DNA of 64,000 bases from Polyporus tsugae (Eukaryota > Basidiomycota > Agaricomycetes > Polyporales > Polyporaceae). Positions 20,941 through 33,066 of this stretch are shown here, one piece after another (position 1 is the stretch's first letter; the number at the start of each line of letters is the position of its first letter). Below the pieces are notes generated by a model that was not told where the DNA came from, ran no database searches, and saw nothing but the letters and a program-made list of their open reading frames with translations. The stretch is taken from NCBI GenBank assembly GCA_024305745.1, contig JAHRBS010000011.1, forward strand, positions 496,001-560,000, written 5' to 3'. Made by a program: the position numbers and the translations under genes.

Positions 20941-21386
20941 TGTTACGACTGAGCGTCAAGCAAGGATCAGGGATACGTACAAGACGAGCAGGAGCGCCGA
21001 CGAGCACTTGTGCAGCGAGAGCGGAGCAAGGCTCAACAGTCAGGGCTGGAGACAAGATGTATTGAGTAAGTAGTTGTCTACGAGCGAAATACAGCGAGGC
21101 TTACCTGGAGACAAGAGGTCGAAACTGAGGTCTCCAGGCAGCAAAGTACAGGTCCTTATATACGTATAGAGGACAATGGGAACCCGGGGACAATAGGTAA
21201 CTATGGACATGGGTGAACAATGGAAACGGAACAATAGCGACAACGGACAATAAGGAGCTATTGTGCTAGAGAACAAAGGACGAGATACAATGCAACGGAG
21301 AACAATAAGTACAACGTGAGAAGTAGATCGTCCGGAAAAGGAAACTAAGGCGCTGGTAGCAGGCGCCGAATGGAACATTCATGACA
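20941..21386 (-). repeat. Gypsy-1 3' LTR (right copy)
   Basis: 446 bp, reverse complement of 11828-12273 with roughly ten visible substitutions concentrated at its two ends. It starts directly against the gypsy-2 gag remnant. Confidence 0.95.
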
Positions 21387-21418
21387 ATACCCCCCTCCTA
21401 AGGGTCGTGCCTTCACGA

Positions 21419-24400
21419 CTAAGTCTTCTTGAGAGGACCAGGCGCCTCTGCGTGCGTTGAATGGAATTTCTGCATGAGTTGTGGCGCGTTTGCAAGGTCC
21501 ACTGCATCCTCCCAGCTGTCGTGTTCAGGGCCCCAACCCTTCCAGTGCACAAGGTACTGCAGTTTCTTCCACCACCCATACCGCCGCAACTCCAACACTT
21601 CCTCCACTTCGTACTCTTCCTCCCCCTCTACCTCAATTGCCCCTGGCTCTGCCATGTGACGACCGGGGAGTCAACTCTCTTTGTGCGGAAGTAAGAGAGA
21701 GACGTGGAACACTGGATGGATTACAAGGTCCTTAGGGAGTCTAAGCTCGTAAGCTAGATTGCCCACCCTGCGTACAACCGGATACGGGCCAGCGTACCGA
21801 TCCACCAGTTTCCGAGAGACTCCAGGAACACGGAAGTTCCTCATGTTGAGCCACACCTTCTGGCCTTCCTTGAACTCTGGAGTGTCACGGACATACCGAT
21901 CATAGTACTCCTTCATCCGCTCAGCTGCTAGAGTTAAGGCTGCAGTTGCATCCTCTTGCGCCTGTCGCAACTCCTCCCGGCGTTCATCAGCTGCAGGCAC
22001 CGCCGTAGGCAACATCGGAATATGGAACTGGGGTTCGTAGCCATACATGAGGTAGAACGGCGAATAACCCGTTGACAAGTGCTGGTGCAAGTTAAAGGCA
22101 AATTCTGCAATTGGCAGCCACTTGACCCAGTCATCACAGTGTCGTGAGCAGAACATGTGAAGGTACGCCTCTATCTCCTGGTTCCATCGTTCCGATTGCC
22201 CATCTGTCTGCAGGTGGTAGGCTGTGGACATTGCACTTTCTATGCCAAGTCCCTTGAGTACGGCGCGGAAGAGCTTGCTTGAGAACTGGGGCCCACAATC
22301 AGAGATGATCTTCCGTGGCAGCCCGTGAAGACAAAATATTCTCGGATGAAGTTGTCAGCAGCTCCTTCTGTGTCGATCTCCTCAGTGCAAGGAATAAGAT
22401 GTATCATCTTTCCATGCCGATCAGCAATGAGCTAAAGCGCATTGTATCCATCCACCTCTGGAAGTCCAGTGATGAAGTCGCACATCACAATCTGGCCCGG
22501 GCCATCAAGGATTTCGTTTGGTTGAAGAGGACCGTGCGGTTTGGCATGCGAACCCTTGCTGCGGCGACAGGTGTTGCAGGTTTCAACGTAATCCTTAATG
22601 AACTTTGCCATGCCCAGCTACCAGTAGTTTCGCGTGACCAACTCCAACGTCTTTGACTGCCCAGGGTGTCCAGCGGGCGGGAGGTCGTGGTGGATGCGTA
22701 CAATCTCAGCATGCAGTGTGTCGTCCTTGGGGACATAGACTTTGCCTCGGTACAGTAGCAGGCCTTGCTCGCTGTTCCAGTCCACCAAGTCGTTCTGAAG
22801 ATGTGCTGGTCCAAGCTTGTCCAGCTTACTGAGTGCCTCCACGACCTCCTGTTCGCGTTCTCCACACTCGCGGATATGCCAAAGCAGTGCCTTCTCTGGA
22901 ACCACCGATAGGTGCCCTCTCTTGGCTACCAATACCTAGAATCATTCTGGCTGCAACAAGACTCGACCGAGATTGTCATCTGCATCCTCGTGCTGGTGGT
23001 CGGACCGTCTTGACAGTGCATCGGCCCTACCGTTAGACGTCCCAGGCTTGTGCGAGATGACAAAGTCGAATCATGACAGATAGAGAGCTCATCGTGCCTG
23101 CCTGCGTGTGAGGTTCTGTGCTGTGTGCCAATACTTGAGGTTCTTGTGGTCCGACTGGATCTCGAACACACTGGGGAGACCCTCGAGATAGTGACACCAG
23201 GTCTGCAGGGCACAAATGATGGCAAGCATCTCCTTGTCGTAGATCTCATAGTTGTGTTCAGCGTCGTTCATCAACTCGGAGTGAAAAGCGATGGGGTGCC
23301 ATTTGCCGTCTTCCCCCTCCTGAGACAGAACCGCGCCTGTAGCAAAGCCAGATGCATCGACTTCCATGCGGGTGTTGCAGTCTGGATCATAGATTGTCAG
23401 GACAGGGCTTTTGGTGAAGCAATGCTTGAGCTCGTCAAAGACAGACTGTTCTTTGTCTCCCCATTGCCATGGTGCATTGCCCGTGAGGCGATCCAAGGGT
23501 TTGCAGATGGCACTAAAGTCCTTTATGAACTGCCAATAGAAGTTTGCAAAACCGCGGAACTTCCGTACATCTGTGGTGTTCTGAGGGACAGGCCAATCTG
23601 CGATACCCTTCACCTTCACCGGATCCATCTCTACGCAGTTCTCCGAGACAAGTACACCGAGGTATTCCACCTTAGGTTGTTCGAACTCGCACTTCTCTCT
23701 GGCTTGCAGAACAGATCGTTCTCCTTAAGATGTTTCAGGACCTCGCGCACCAATGTGTGGTGTTTCTCGAGACTGTCTGTGAATATGAGGATGTCATCAA
23801 GGTAGATAGTGACTTTGCCGAGTATGATGAGGTCCTTGAAGATGTCGTTCATGAGCGCAGAGAATGTGCTGGGTGAATTGGCTAGCCCAAAGAACATGAC
23901 ATTTGGTTCGAACAGCCCTCAGTTGGTCACGAAGGCAGCCTTCCACTCATCGCCAGCCTTAACCTGCACATTGTTGTACCCCCAGCAAATATCGAGCTTT
24001 GTGAAGTACTTGGCCTTCTTGAGTCAATCCATCAGATCCGATACCAACGGTAGTGGGTAACAGTTCTTAATGGTGATCTCGTTGAGTCGCCGATAGTCTT
24101 GGACTGGATGTAAGCTACCATCCTTCTTCTTGACAAAGAAGAACGGCGACAACATCGGCGACTTTGACTCTTGAATATAGCCTTTGGCCAAGTTCTCAGC
24201 GAGGAACTTGTCAAGCTCTCCTTGTTCGCTGGGCAATAGGGGGTACACACGGAAATGGAACATCTTTGCATCAGGCACGAGCTCTATCGCATGGTCATAG
24301 GGTCCGTGTTCTGGCAAATGTTCGGATGCCTCCTTCGAGAACACATGCAAGTATTCGTGATAGTGCTCGGGTACAATCTCTTTGACGGGGCGGACTTCCT

Positions 24401-25115
24401 TCTTCTGGTACTCTTGCTCAGCGAGTTGCTGCAAATATGTGTATGTCACTGAAGCAAACAGTTGTGGAGCACCATAAAGGCATTGTCCATCCTCCCATGC
24501 ATTGAGAAGAGATGTCTCAGTTCCATCCCACCGCGGCAGGAATCCTGGCGGCCAGGGCCTATCCTCCTCCTTCTCCTCGGTCATCACGGCTGCACACACC
24601 CTTCCAACCTTCCTAACCTTCTTTGCCCATTGAGGACCGTGGTGTGCTATAAGCCATACCTCCGTATCACGCGCTTTGGTCTCGACAGGTTCAGAGGTTC
24701 TCTGGTTAGCCGGGCATGTCTCTGGACATCTCGACAGGCGCAGCGAGCCACGTTCCCAGTCTACTTCAGGGTTGTGCTTGCGTAGCCAGTCCAGGCCGAT
24801 GATGACATCCTCTTCTCCTATATCTGTCACTACAAAGACCACCTTCTCCCTGTGGTCTCCGATTGTCATATCCAACATGGCAACCTCTGTGATCGTACCA
24901 TCACGGTTATCTGAACTGTCGATGTTGTACAGAGGAATTGGCCTTGCCAACTTCCTTGTTGTAACCCTATTCTGTTCTACGAATTGTTTATGTAGGAACT
25001 TAGTAGTAGCACCGCTATCTATCATAGCTACAATGTCCTTATGTCGCTGCTTGCCAATTAACTGTACCAGTATATGAAAGTGTTGACCATTGTGATTTAC
25101 TTCATATACAAACAA
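21419..25115 (-). pseudogene. Gypsy-1 Pol, decayed (right copy)
   Basis: Same domain order as the left copy. All open stretches begin and end at mirrored positions, so every nonsense codon and both frameshifts are shared. The lesions therefore arose before the inverted duplication. Private differences are few, for example an Arg/His change in the integrase (mirror of about 11073), and Ala/Gly and Arg/His-type changes near the chromodomain. Confidence 0.92.
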
Positions 25116-25117
25116 CG

Positions 25118-25143
25118 AACCCAGTTAAGGCTGAACGTAGGTC
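25118..25143 (-). repeat. hAT right end in the right copy (target duplication and TIR)
   Basis: AACCCAGT at 25118-25125 (complement of ACTGGGTT) followed by TAAGGCTGAACGTAGGTC at 25126-25143. Perfect mirror of the left-copy end. Confidence 0.95.
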
Positions 25144-26044
25144 AACCTACAGATGATTCAGATCTGAACCTACAAGTTTGCTGAATTTCTCACCCCTGAT
25201 TGGGATCTGTTTAGGTCGACCTGAAATTTGACCTAAACCTACAGATCCCAAACCTATAGAATCTAGGTCACCTAGATTTTGACCTGAACCTGCTACAGGT
25301 TGCAGGTTACAGGTGTTTTATTACCTATAATTTGTAGGTTTGAGGCAGTATGTACACATTATTCATATAGTCACGCATTTTCTAAGGCCCTCTTGATAAC
25401 TGCTATTGATATATACTCAAACTATTAAGGTACAACACACAAATAATGCAAAGGACTCGGCAGGACTCGAACCAGTATGTGTTTAAGTGCCCAATCACGA
25501 TCCTGAAGCTATGAGACATCTGAGCGGGATATGGCAAATGCACTGAAACAAAGTATCAGTCTAAGTAAGGCATGCCCGTGATGGGCGGAGACATAGCCGC
25601 CCAATCAAGATCCAGCTCTGTGTGAACACCAAGTCAAAGCACCCACAATTGCAGCACTGCCAAGGCCGAGCGCCATGTTCATGGGCAGAAGTCACACAAC
25701 GAAACAATTGTGACAAATAAAGTCACATTTGCAAACAACATAGTACTGATACATGAACGAAATCACAGGGGCAGGCTGCGCGGTACTCAGTACTAGAGAG
25801 ACGGGTGGCAGAGTCCGAATGGAGGAGTGGCATACAGGGGTCGCAAATAGATAAGGAGAAGCAGCAACGGCGGGGAAAAACTAAGCATAGAGGGGATGGT
25901 AGAGTGACATGGCAATAGTGCGTGCGTCGTGAGGAGGCATAGAGGTGAAGGGGTCAAGATATCATACAGCACAGACACGGTGCAGAGGCCAGAGATGAGA
26001 AATACGTACCTTGTGATGAACTCCGGAGGATGAGCACCAGTCGT

Positions 26045-29000
26045 CTACTCGTCCTCAGATTCAGGCTCGTTGGACGAGATCTCCAGGACCTCCTGCGCAT
26101 CAGAGATGGGGGTGCGCGCAGCACGCTTGCCCTTCTTGTCAGGGCGACACGAGCTGGTATCGGGTGCAGGGGCCGCGACCTTCCCCTTTGAGCTCTTGCG
26201 CCGGACGACAGGAGGTGGCAACACGGCGCCCTTTGATGACGAGCCCTTTGATGACGAGGACATGCGGGTAGTAGAGGCAGACGAAGTCGACGCGCTGGAC
26301 TTGACAGCTGGGCGCGGCTTAGGGGCAGAGGAAGTGGTGCGTGACTTGTTCTTCTCCTTTGAGGAGCCTACGCGGGAGGTAGTTGAGCAGCTGTCATCGT
26401 CAGAGACGGGCTCGAGCTTGACCTTGACGGCAGGGGCGACTGAGGTGGTCCTATGCGTAGTGGAACGCGCTGGGTGGTCATCCTCGTCCTTGACACGCGA
26501 CTCCCGAAGCTTCGTCTTGAGAAGCTTGACTGCGTCCGTCTCGGTGACAAGGCCAGGGACATGGGCCCAGGATCCGAGCAAGGCACTGGCGCGGATGCTC
26601 GCATCACCCAGCGAGTGACAGAGACGCGAGACCGTAAGGCCACCGTGTGAGAAGGTGCGCTCAGCATCGGTAGAGGTGGCTGTAAACGGATAAGATCAGC
26701 TTGGCAGAGCACATAAGAGGGGCGGGAGTGACGTACCAGGGATGGTCAAGAAATTGAGCGCCATGCGGCCCAATGCAGCGGTGCTGGGGTCGTTCTGGGA
26801 AGAGTGGAGGTGCAAGTCCCAATACGCAATGGGGTTGTTGATTGACTTTGTGGGGGCAGACACGAGGTATTCTTTGAGGGCGTCCTTAGTGGAAGGCGCT
26901 GCTGATGCAGACTCAAACATCTTGCTGAGTGCTCTGCAGTGGACGTGTACATCATGTCAGTATCCAGAGGCCGAGGTTATGCCAACGTAAACTTATGTCA
27001 ACAATGGCTTGTGCGCTGATGTGCCCAGGACGGCGCATGGGGCGCGAGGGACCAGAGACTTCTGAGTCTTCAGTGTCGGCTTCCTTAGGCTTTGTAGCTG
27101 CGGCTGCGGCAGGCTTGTAGTGCTTGACCCACTCGTCGCGCATGAGACGGACAGCCTCATCAATCCACTCGGGCTCCCAGTCGTGATCGAGGAAATATTG
27201 GGTCTTGTATGCTGGGTGAAGGACTGCCAGTGTAAAAGTACGCATGTTAGAATCATCCCAGCGCGAGGAGAGGAGCGGGTTGGAGTGACTGACTCATTGC
27301 AATGCGGTAGACGACACTCTGGTCCGTCTTCGAGTAGTAGCGGTTTATCACCTCGATGCCCCATGCGGCGGCCGCGCGGACCATGGGTGTGAGGGTGGCG
27401 TTGTCCTTGAAGCACACGAGGTGTTCGGTTAGGATATCCATGTATGGAATCACCTCATGAACAAGCGCGTGCTTGTTCGTCGACATTTTGTTTGTGGCAT
27501 AGAGGAAAGGCTAGAATGGTGGTTCGAACGTCAGCCATATAAAGTGCATTGGGATCAGCCGAAAAACTTATGAAGAGGAGATCATAAAGCTCCCGCAGGA
27601 TGGTCCACTGCGCGCGTGTAAGGATGAACCGCTGAAGGTGCACACCACCAGCTTGGTTAAACTGGTGCATGTCGCAAAGCACCTCGAGGACATCTTGCAT
27701 GTCAAGCGCACGTCCGAGGGTCTGTGTCATGGTGTTCCACCGTGTGTGGACGGGCCGGATCAGAACTTGGCTCTTGAGGCCGGCGTCTTTGGCCAAACGC
27801 GCGAGGACTGAACGGATCTGGGGACTGCAGAATACGCGGCTTGAAAGAACCATGATCTGGGTGCGGTTGTAAGTATGTGAACGGGGTTCTCATTGACATG
27901 AAATCACCTTCTTGAGAGCCTGCTTCCCTTCCAAAACATCCTCCTTCTTGAGGACAAGGGTCTCCCTCTGATGCTGATCGATCTCGTCAATGAGCATCTC
28001 ATCGGCCTCGTCGCGCACGTCGTCGGTCTGCTCAGCGTGCTCGTCGTCGTCGTTGTCCGGGATTAGTTCTTCTTCGTAGTCCTCGAACAGTTCCCACTTA
28101 TCCTCGGCGGGGTTGTCCAGGTCCGCGAGGACCTCCTCAAAGTCCGTGCGCGAAGGCTTCTTCGTCTTCTTGGAGGCGCGCGTATGAGAGAATTGAGAAA
28201 GGATCGCCTGTGTGTTAGAAACGGTGAGCATTGATGAACGGTGGCGCGGGTTAAATGAAATGCTCACCTTAACGACGAGGTTCAGCACATGGCCGAAACA
28301 ACGCACGTGCATGTTGTTACCGCGGAAGGTGGGGATGAGGTTTGCAAGCTCGTTGATCATAGTAACATTGTTCTCCACATTGTCACAGGTGAGCGCCATC
28401 ACCTGCAATCGGAGGGACGGTGAGGTCATGCGCGCACACAATGGCGTACAATTCGGGCATGACGAACCTTGTTGTCAATGCTATAGTCCTTGAGGGACTT
28501 GGCCAGCTTCCCGGCGAGGTACACGCCCGTGTGTTTCTTGTTCAACCTTCCAAGAATCAAATCAGCTTCTGATCGCCATCGACTCATGGTGTGCCAGAGG
28601 TATGTACTTGATGAAATTGAGCGTGACCTGCTCGAGTCCACTGCCATTCCCCCAGTGGGCTGTAACCCCCAGGAAGGACATAAAGTTAGGGGATGTCCAC
28701 CTGTCGACGCAGAGGTGGATCTTCCCTGGCAGTGCCTGCAGCAGAGAGCTGGTAAGCCCCACACAATTGAAGCACTGGCAGGGAACAAGAGACCACATAC
28801 CACGAGACAGGCGATGAGCTCCCCGCACGCGTGCTCAAGCAAGTGCTGAATGTTGCGCTCGACACTGATGTGCGACAGGATCTCCGCACGTGCATACAAC
28901 ATACGAATGACGTCGCGGAATTCCGGGTCCTTGACAACACTAAATGGGCGGTGGCGACGTGCACACCAGATGGCGAGCAAGTAACGGAACTTGGCCTTCG

Positions 29001-29728
29001 AGTACGTTGTACCCGCTGCGAAGGCCGTGAGGGTCTCGGTCTCCGGCGTCTCCGGCGGCTCGCAAGTCCGGACATGGCGGAGGAGGTTACTGGTGGAGTC
29101 TTCGTGCGCGATACGATCGAGATAAATGCTAGGGTGGCTGTACGATAATCAGGGCGAGCCAGATAGAAATTAGGGACTGGGAATATGCTTACTCCTTACA
29201 AACAAAGCGATGATAAATCATCCCGTCCTCGTCAGTGACGATGAGGGGGAACTTGAAATGGTTGTACGTGGGGGAGCGCCAGGCCTTCGTGAGTTTTGCT
29301 ACAAAATCAGATGGTCAGAATCCCCATGCGCGCTGAGAAGGGGAAAGGAAATTACTGAGTGCACCCTCGGGGGTGAGCTTGCCGTACTTCTCGAGGTAGC
29401 GGCCTCGCTTGGCCTCAGCATCCCACTTGGCGGGGCTGCCAGGATGGTGGTGCACAGCCACTTGCATAGCGCGTGCAGTGATCGCCCCAATGCCGTCGCT
29501 GTCTCCATCGTTGTCCTCGAGTTCCCCACCAGAGGCGGAAGAGATCTCGGACGCCGCCGGATCGGCAGACGGGATGTAAACATCCTCATCGGACACCTCA
29601 CCATCTTCGAGCATAGGGTCAGCTGAGCCCTCGCGGGCTTTCTTGGACGGCTCCTGCGGAAGATCAGAAGGCTGGGCGGACGAGCGATGTGAAAAACGAC
29701 GCTTCTGGGTAGTCGCCGGGGAGGACAT
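26045..29728 (-). pseudogene. hAT transposase, 12 exons, 1-bp insertion in exon 11 (right copy)
   Basis: Exons, from the 5' end: 29356-29728, 29193-29298, 28801-29137, 28608-28735, 28468-28546, 28268-28402, 27908-28207, 27572-27856, 27294-27510, 26997-27223, 26737-26933, 26045-26679. The exon 3 frame is intact here, so the BED-like finger, both Asp motifs (CVDRWTSPN, LTCDNVENN) and CFGHVLNL read through. An extra A at 26926, just after the exon 11 acceptor, shifts the frame before the dimerisation block. The two unusual ATAAGT donors (27566-27571 and 26991-26996) are shared with the left copy. If those introns are spliced, translation would proceed up to exon 11. Confidence 0.88.
26926..26926 (-). 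other. Right-copy-specific 1-bp insertion in hAT transposase
   Basis: In the coding sense the right copy reads CACTCAGCAAGATG and the left copy CACTCGCAAGATG. Only the left version stays in phase with the preceding exon and the following MFESASAAPST. It is the counterpart of the left-copy insertion at 4360. Confidence 0.8.
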
Positions 29729-30723
29729 GATGTAGCGCAAAGAAAAATGGCTGGAGTGAGAGGGTGAGAATGAGAGGGACTGAAAGTCAAGAAACACGAG
29801 AGCCAAAATGCAGCGAAGTGGGCTGAGGACATACCATCATATGTCTGTCCTTTTATACGTAGTACGAGACGGCTCGCACCTCGTATGAACTTCAACATCT
29901 CGGCCTCATCAACTTGAAAGTGATGACCTGCCAGTGCTAGGGCGGCTTGTCTACCAGTCAGCCCCGAGTCCTTCCTTTCGCTGGTGCAATCGAGTGACTC
30001 ACCGATGCCCCTGGATGATATCCTTCAGGATATCCTGTTTGGTAAGTCACGACGCGACCCAACGGACCCCAAACAAGCCAGCTGATGCTTTGACAGCACA
30101 CATTGCACTCCATCTCAGAGCCTGTGACCAAGAAATATGACCTGTTATGAAGTGCAAATGGCGATAACAATGGAACGTACCTCGAGGCCGCATAAGGTGG
30201 TGTGCCCAGTGTGGCCACATATTGCACTAAGCATCCGAAAGCCACGCCAGAACGCACCAACACCGCCCAAAAGCATTTGAGTAATAGGGACATGCAGGGC
30301 AAGCATGTTGCAATCAGAGAGAAATGGTGGGGGGGAAGCAACGAGGTCACTGACAGACAAAATGAACCGTGGATTTCTTGTGGTTCGACGGTGCCTCGCC
30401 CTGACGTTGCCCAGTGTCCTCATCTAGAAGTTCTCCCCACAGAGAAGCAGACTTGAGCGCGCAAAAGACGGTTTAAACCGAGGACCGTTGCCAACCTCCT
30501 CCTCCAGGCTTTGTACCATCCCCCAGTCACTCCCTCAGTCAGTACTGCCATCCTAGTCCCCCCAGGCCTTCGATCTCTGCGTGATCCCGCCTCTGATCCT
30601 CCTCCGACAAGCTAAGATCATTATCTCGGACCGAGACACCCGCGGACAACCCACTTTGGAAACATCAAATGGCGGTCGCAAGCCGCAGCACCAGCCTCAG
30701 GGCTACATAGACTCTTCAGCCTT

Positions 30724-31764
30724 ATGGCTTGCCCCTCTTTAGTGCAACACGTTGCGTATTCTTTTTGTTCTCCTGCTTCCCCTGGGCTTTCCGCGCGCAA
30801 ATGGCGTGATCACGACCCCGCTGCTACCCGTACCAATGTCTTGCGCCTCGCGCCCGTGCTGTCTAAACCCCCGCCGTCTTTGACGCAGCTCACAACTCTC
30901 GACCGTTTGCTTCCACAGCCCTCCAAATACCATCCGCTCGCCCCCAATACTATGTCTCTCCCACCTGCCGCGCAGATCTTCATCCACCTTCCTCTCATCC
31001 GCTCTGTCTCTGACCCGTCTGTCCTGCATGCCGAGTTCATTGTCCTCATGCTCGATAGCCCACAAGCTGTCATCACGGTATGTGTCTGTGTTTCCCGTAG
31101 TATCCATCGCAGGCTGTTTGCCAATGACTGATGTCTTGCTTGCACTGGCAGATGACGCTTCCCACTGCTGATTGCTACGATGCTTCACCCGCGCTTACTG
31201 GGATCGCTGGATGCAGCGGTTTCAAACCTCGTCCCCGGATGTGTGCGCCGCCACCGCACACGCACGGAACCTCATCCTCCACGTCGCCCTCGTATATTGC
31301 GCAGTCACGCGCGGTCCTCGGGAGATTGACATCAACACATTCTTGTACTTTGCCGATGAGCTCATGAAGATTGCTTGTGGTGGCCGCGGTCGCTGTGTGA
31401 CCCCCGAGCTTGCATGTCTCATAGCAGACATGTGTTGGGCTTTACCCCAGGTGAGCCCAGGCTGTCTGTCTCCTCATCGCGTCACCTCTGACTACTGCTG
31501 AGCCTGCAGCATTTGTTCTCTGAGTACGAGTATCTGGGTCCTACACCGACCTCAGCCACCGCGGCGTCCTCCTCGAGCCACTCAGATAAGCGCTCGGGTG
31601 CTGATGGCGCTAGATCTGCCTCTTCAGTCAATATGCTCCACTCCGATACTCTTGTTGACTCTGACTCAAGTCATGACTCATATGACTCCGACAGCTCGGA
31701 GGAGCTGGACCCGGACTCAGAGGAGGAGGCCCTCATTGCACAGGGTTTTGTAGTTTATGAGTAA
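30724..31764 (+). CDS. hAT-borne second gene, 280-aa protein of unknown function (right copy)
   Basis: Exons 30724-31077, 31217-31450 and 31510-31764 join in phase 0 at both junctions and end at TAA. All three exons are open and essentially identical to the left copy; the one difference noted (a Pro/Thr-type change near 31190) falls in intron 1. Because the gene is intact in both arms while the transposase is broken in both, it may be the only hAT protein still encoded here. The C-terminal part has runs of Ser, Asp and Glu (SDSSEELDPDSEEE). No known domain was recognised. Confidence 0.6.
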
Positions 31765-32106
31765 TACAGCCTGAGCTGCCCTCGTCAGCGCCTCCGATAG
31801 CTTAGTGCCCCCGTACCCGTCAACATCAACTCTCCGAGTCGCACCTGTCCATCCCCATGTACCCGAGTATGCCCTATATGTTATATGTACATATGTATGA
31901 TCATCATGATGTTATGTCTGCCAATCCACCTTCCAACAGTGTGAAATGAATGCTCTAAAATCTAGGTGACCTGCAGCAGGTCAGCCATTTCCGGACCCCC
32001 TGATTCAGATCCGCAACTGATTCATGGTGCGGGTACCTGAACCTACGGATTGCTAACCTACGGGTTAAGCGCCGGGGCGGCCCAGGTTGATTCGCACATT
32101 GATCCG

Positions 32107-32132
32107 GACCTACGTTCAGCCTTAAACCCAGT
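32107..32132 (-). repeat. hAT left end in the right copy (TIR and target duplication)
   Basis: The TIR occupies 32107-32124 and is followed by AACCCAGT at 32125-32132, the complement of ACTGGGTT. gag follows on the minus strand. Confidence 0.95.
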
Positions 32133-32190
32133 ACAGAAAATCAACTATTACTACAGTAACCAGCACGCGCAGCGTCCAATGCAGTTCTAA

Positions 32191-33027
32191 TCAAAAACCC
32201 TCTTTCTTATCAACCACTGTAAGGGCGGTGATCTTCTCCTCCATTGCCTTGAGCTGGGCCTTAAGTGTTGTGAGCTCATTGGTACCAGATGAGGAAGAAG
32301 AGGCAGCCCGTTGGCCCTCGACTTTGGACTTTGGGCAGTGGAATGCGGGATGTCCTTTCTCACCGCAGTTCCAGCACTCGCCATCAAACTTCTTCTTGCC
32401 CGAACCAGAGGCAGCTGCCTTTTCGCCCTTCTTCTTCCATCCAAATTGCTTCGTCTGTTCCTCCTCGCGCGCAGCAAGTTGCTGGTCCATCTGCAGCGCG
32501 ACTTTCTGGATCTTGGCCAGGTCCGAGATGTCGTGCGCTGTGGTCGCAAAGGTGTCCTTGATCTTGTAAGGGAGTGCCGTGCAGTACCGTTCGCGCTTGT
32601 CCGCGTCGCCGAACCCGATGCGAGCAGCGATGGCATTGAACTGACTAGTATAGTCCTTGACAGTGCCAAGCTGATGCGAAGCCTTGCAGAGTTTGGTGAG
32701 TTCTGCGACAGCCGCTTCCTCATCGTCCACAGCGCAGAAGTGCGCCTTGAATGACCCTTCAAAGGCCACAAAGTCCGACCACGCAACATTGCTGCTGGCC
32801 ACCGTGACGATGTATGGACCGGCCCACTCAGTGGTGCCACTGGTCAACTTGTTGAGGATTGTGATCCAGCGGATCTCGTGCGCAACACCTTGCACCTCGA
32901 GAAGATCGTAGTAGATGCGGGCATTAGCTACAAAGCGAAGCCCTTCCTGCGCGAGTGTTCCATCGTACTCGCGAGGGGCGATTTGAGAGAGGAGTTTGGA
33001 AACATCAAAGGGAGCGGGCGTGGCCAT
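32191..33027 (-). CDS. Gypsy-1 Gag with CCHC zinc knuckle (right copy)
   Basis: Same 278-aa product as the left copy with no amino-acid difference seen. The zinc knuckle lies near 32335-32376. In this copy the sequence upstream is available: the frame is open back to about 33170 with a Pro/Ser-rich reading, so the true N-terminus might lie upstream of the ATG chosen. Confidence 0.85.
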   Translation of the reverse strand: MATPAPFDVSKLLSQIAPREYDGTLAQEGLRFVANARIYYDLLEVQGVAHEIRWITILNKLTSGTTEWAGPYIVTVASSNVAWSDFVAFEGSFKAHFCAVDDEEAAVAELTKLCKASHQLGTVKDYTSQFNAIAARIGFGDADKRERYCTALPYKIKDTFATTAHDISDLAKIQKVALQMDQQLAAREEEQTKQFGWKKKGEKAAASGSGKKKFDGECWNCGEKGHPAFHCPKSKVEGQRAASSSSSGTNELTTLKAQLKAMEEKITALTVVDKKEGF

Positions 33028-33066
33028 GGTGGAAGCAGGCGATGAGGGTGGAGAGGGACTTGGCAC

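Larger units (their letters stand above)
25126..32124 (-). mobile_element. Complete two-gene hAT DNA transposon (right copy)
   Basis: Mirror of 1090-8088 with identical TIRs and target duplications (25118-25125 and 32125-32132). It carries the same two genes. Its transposase lacks the left copy's insertion but has its own 1-bp insertion at 26926. Confidence 0.95.
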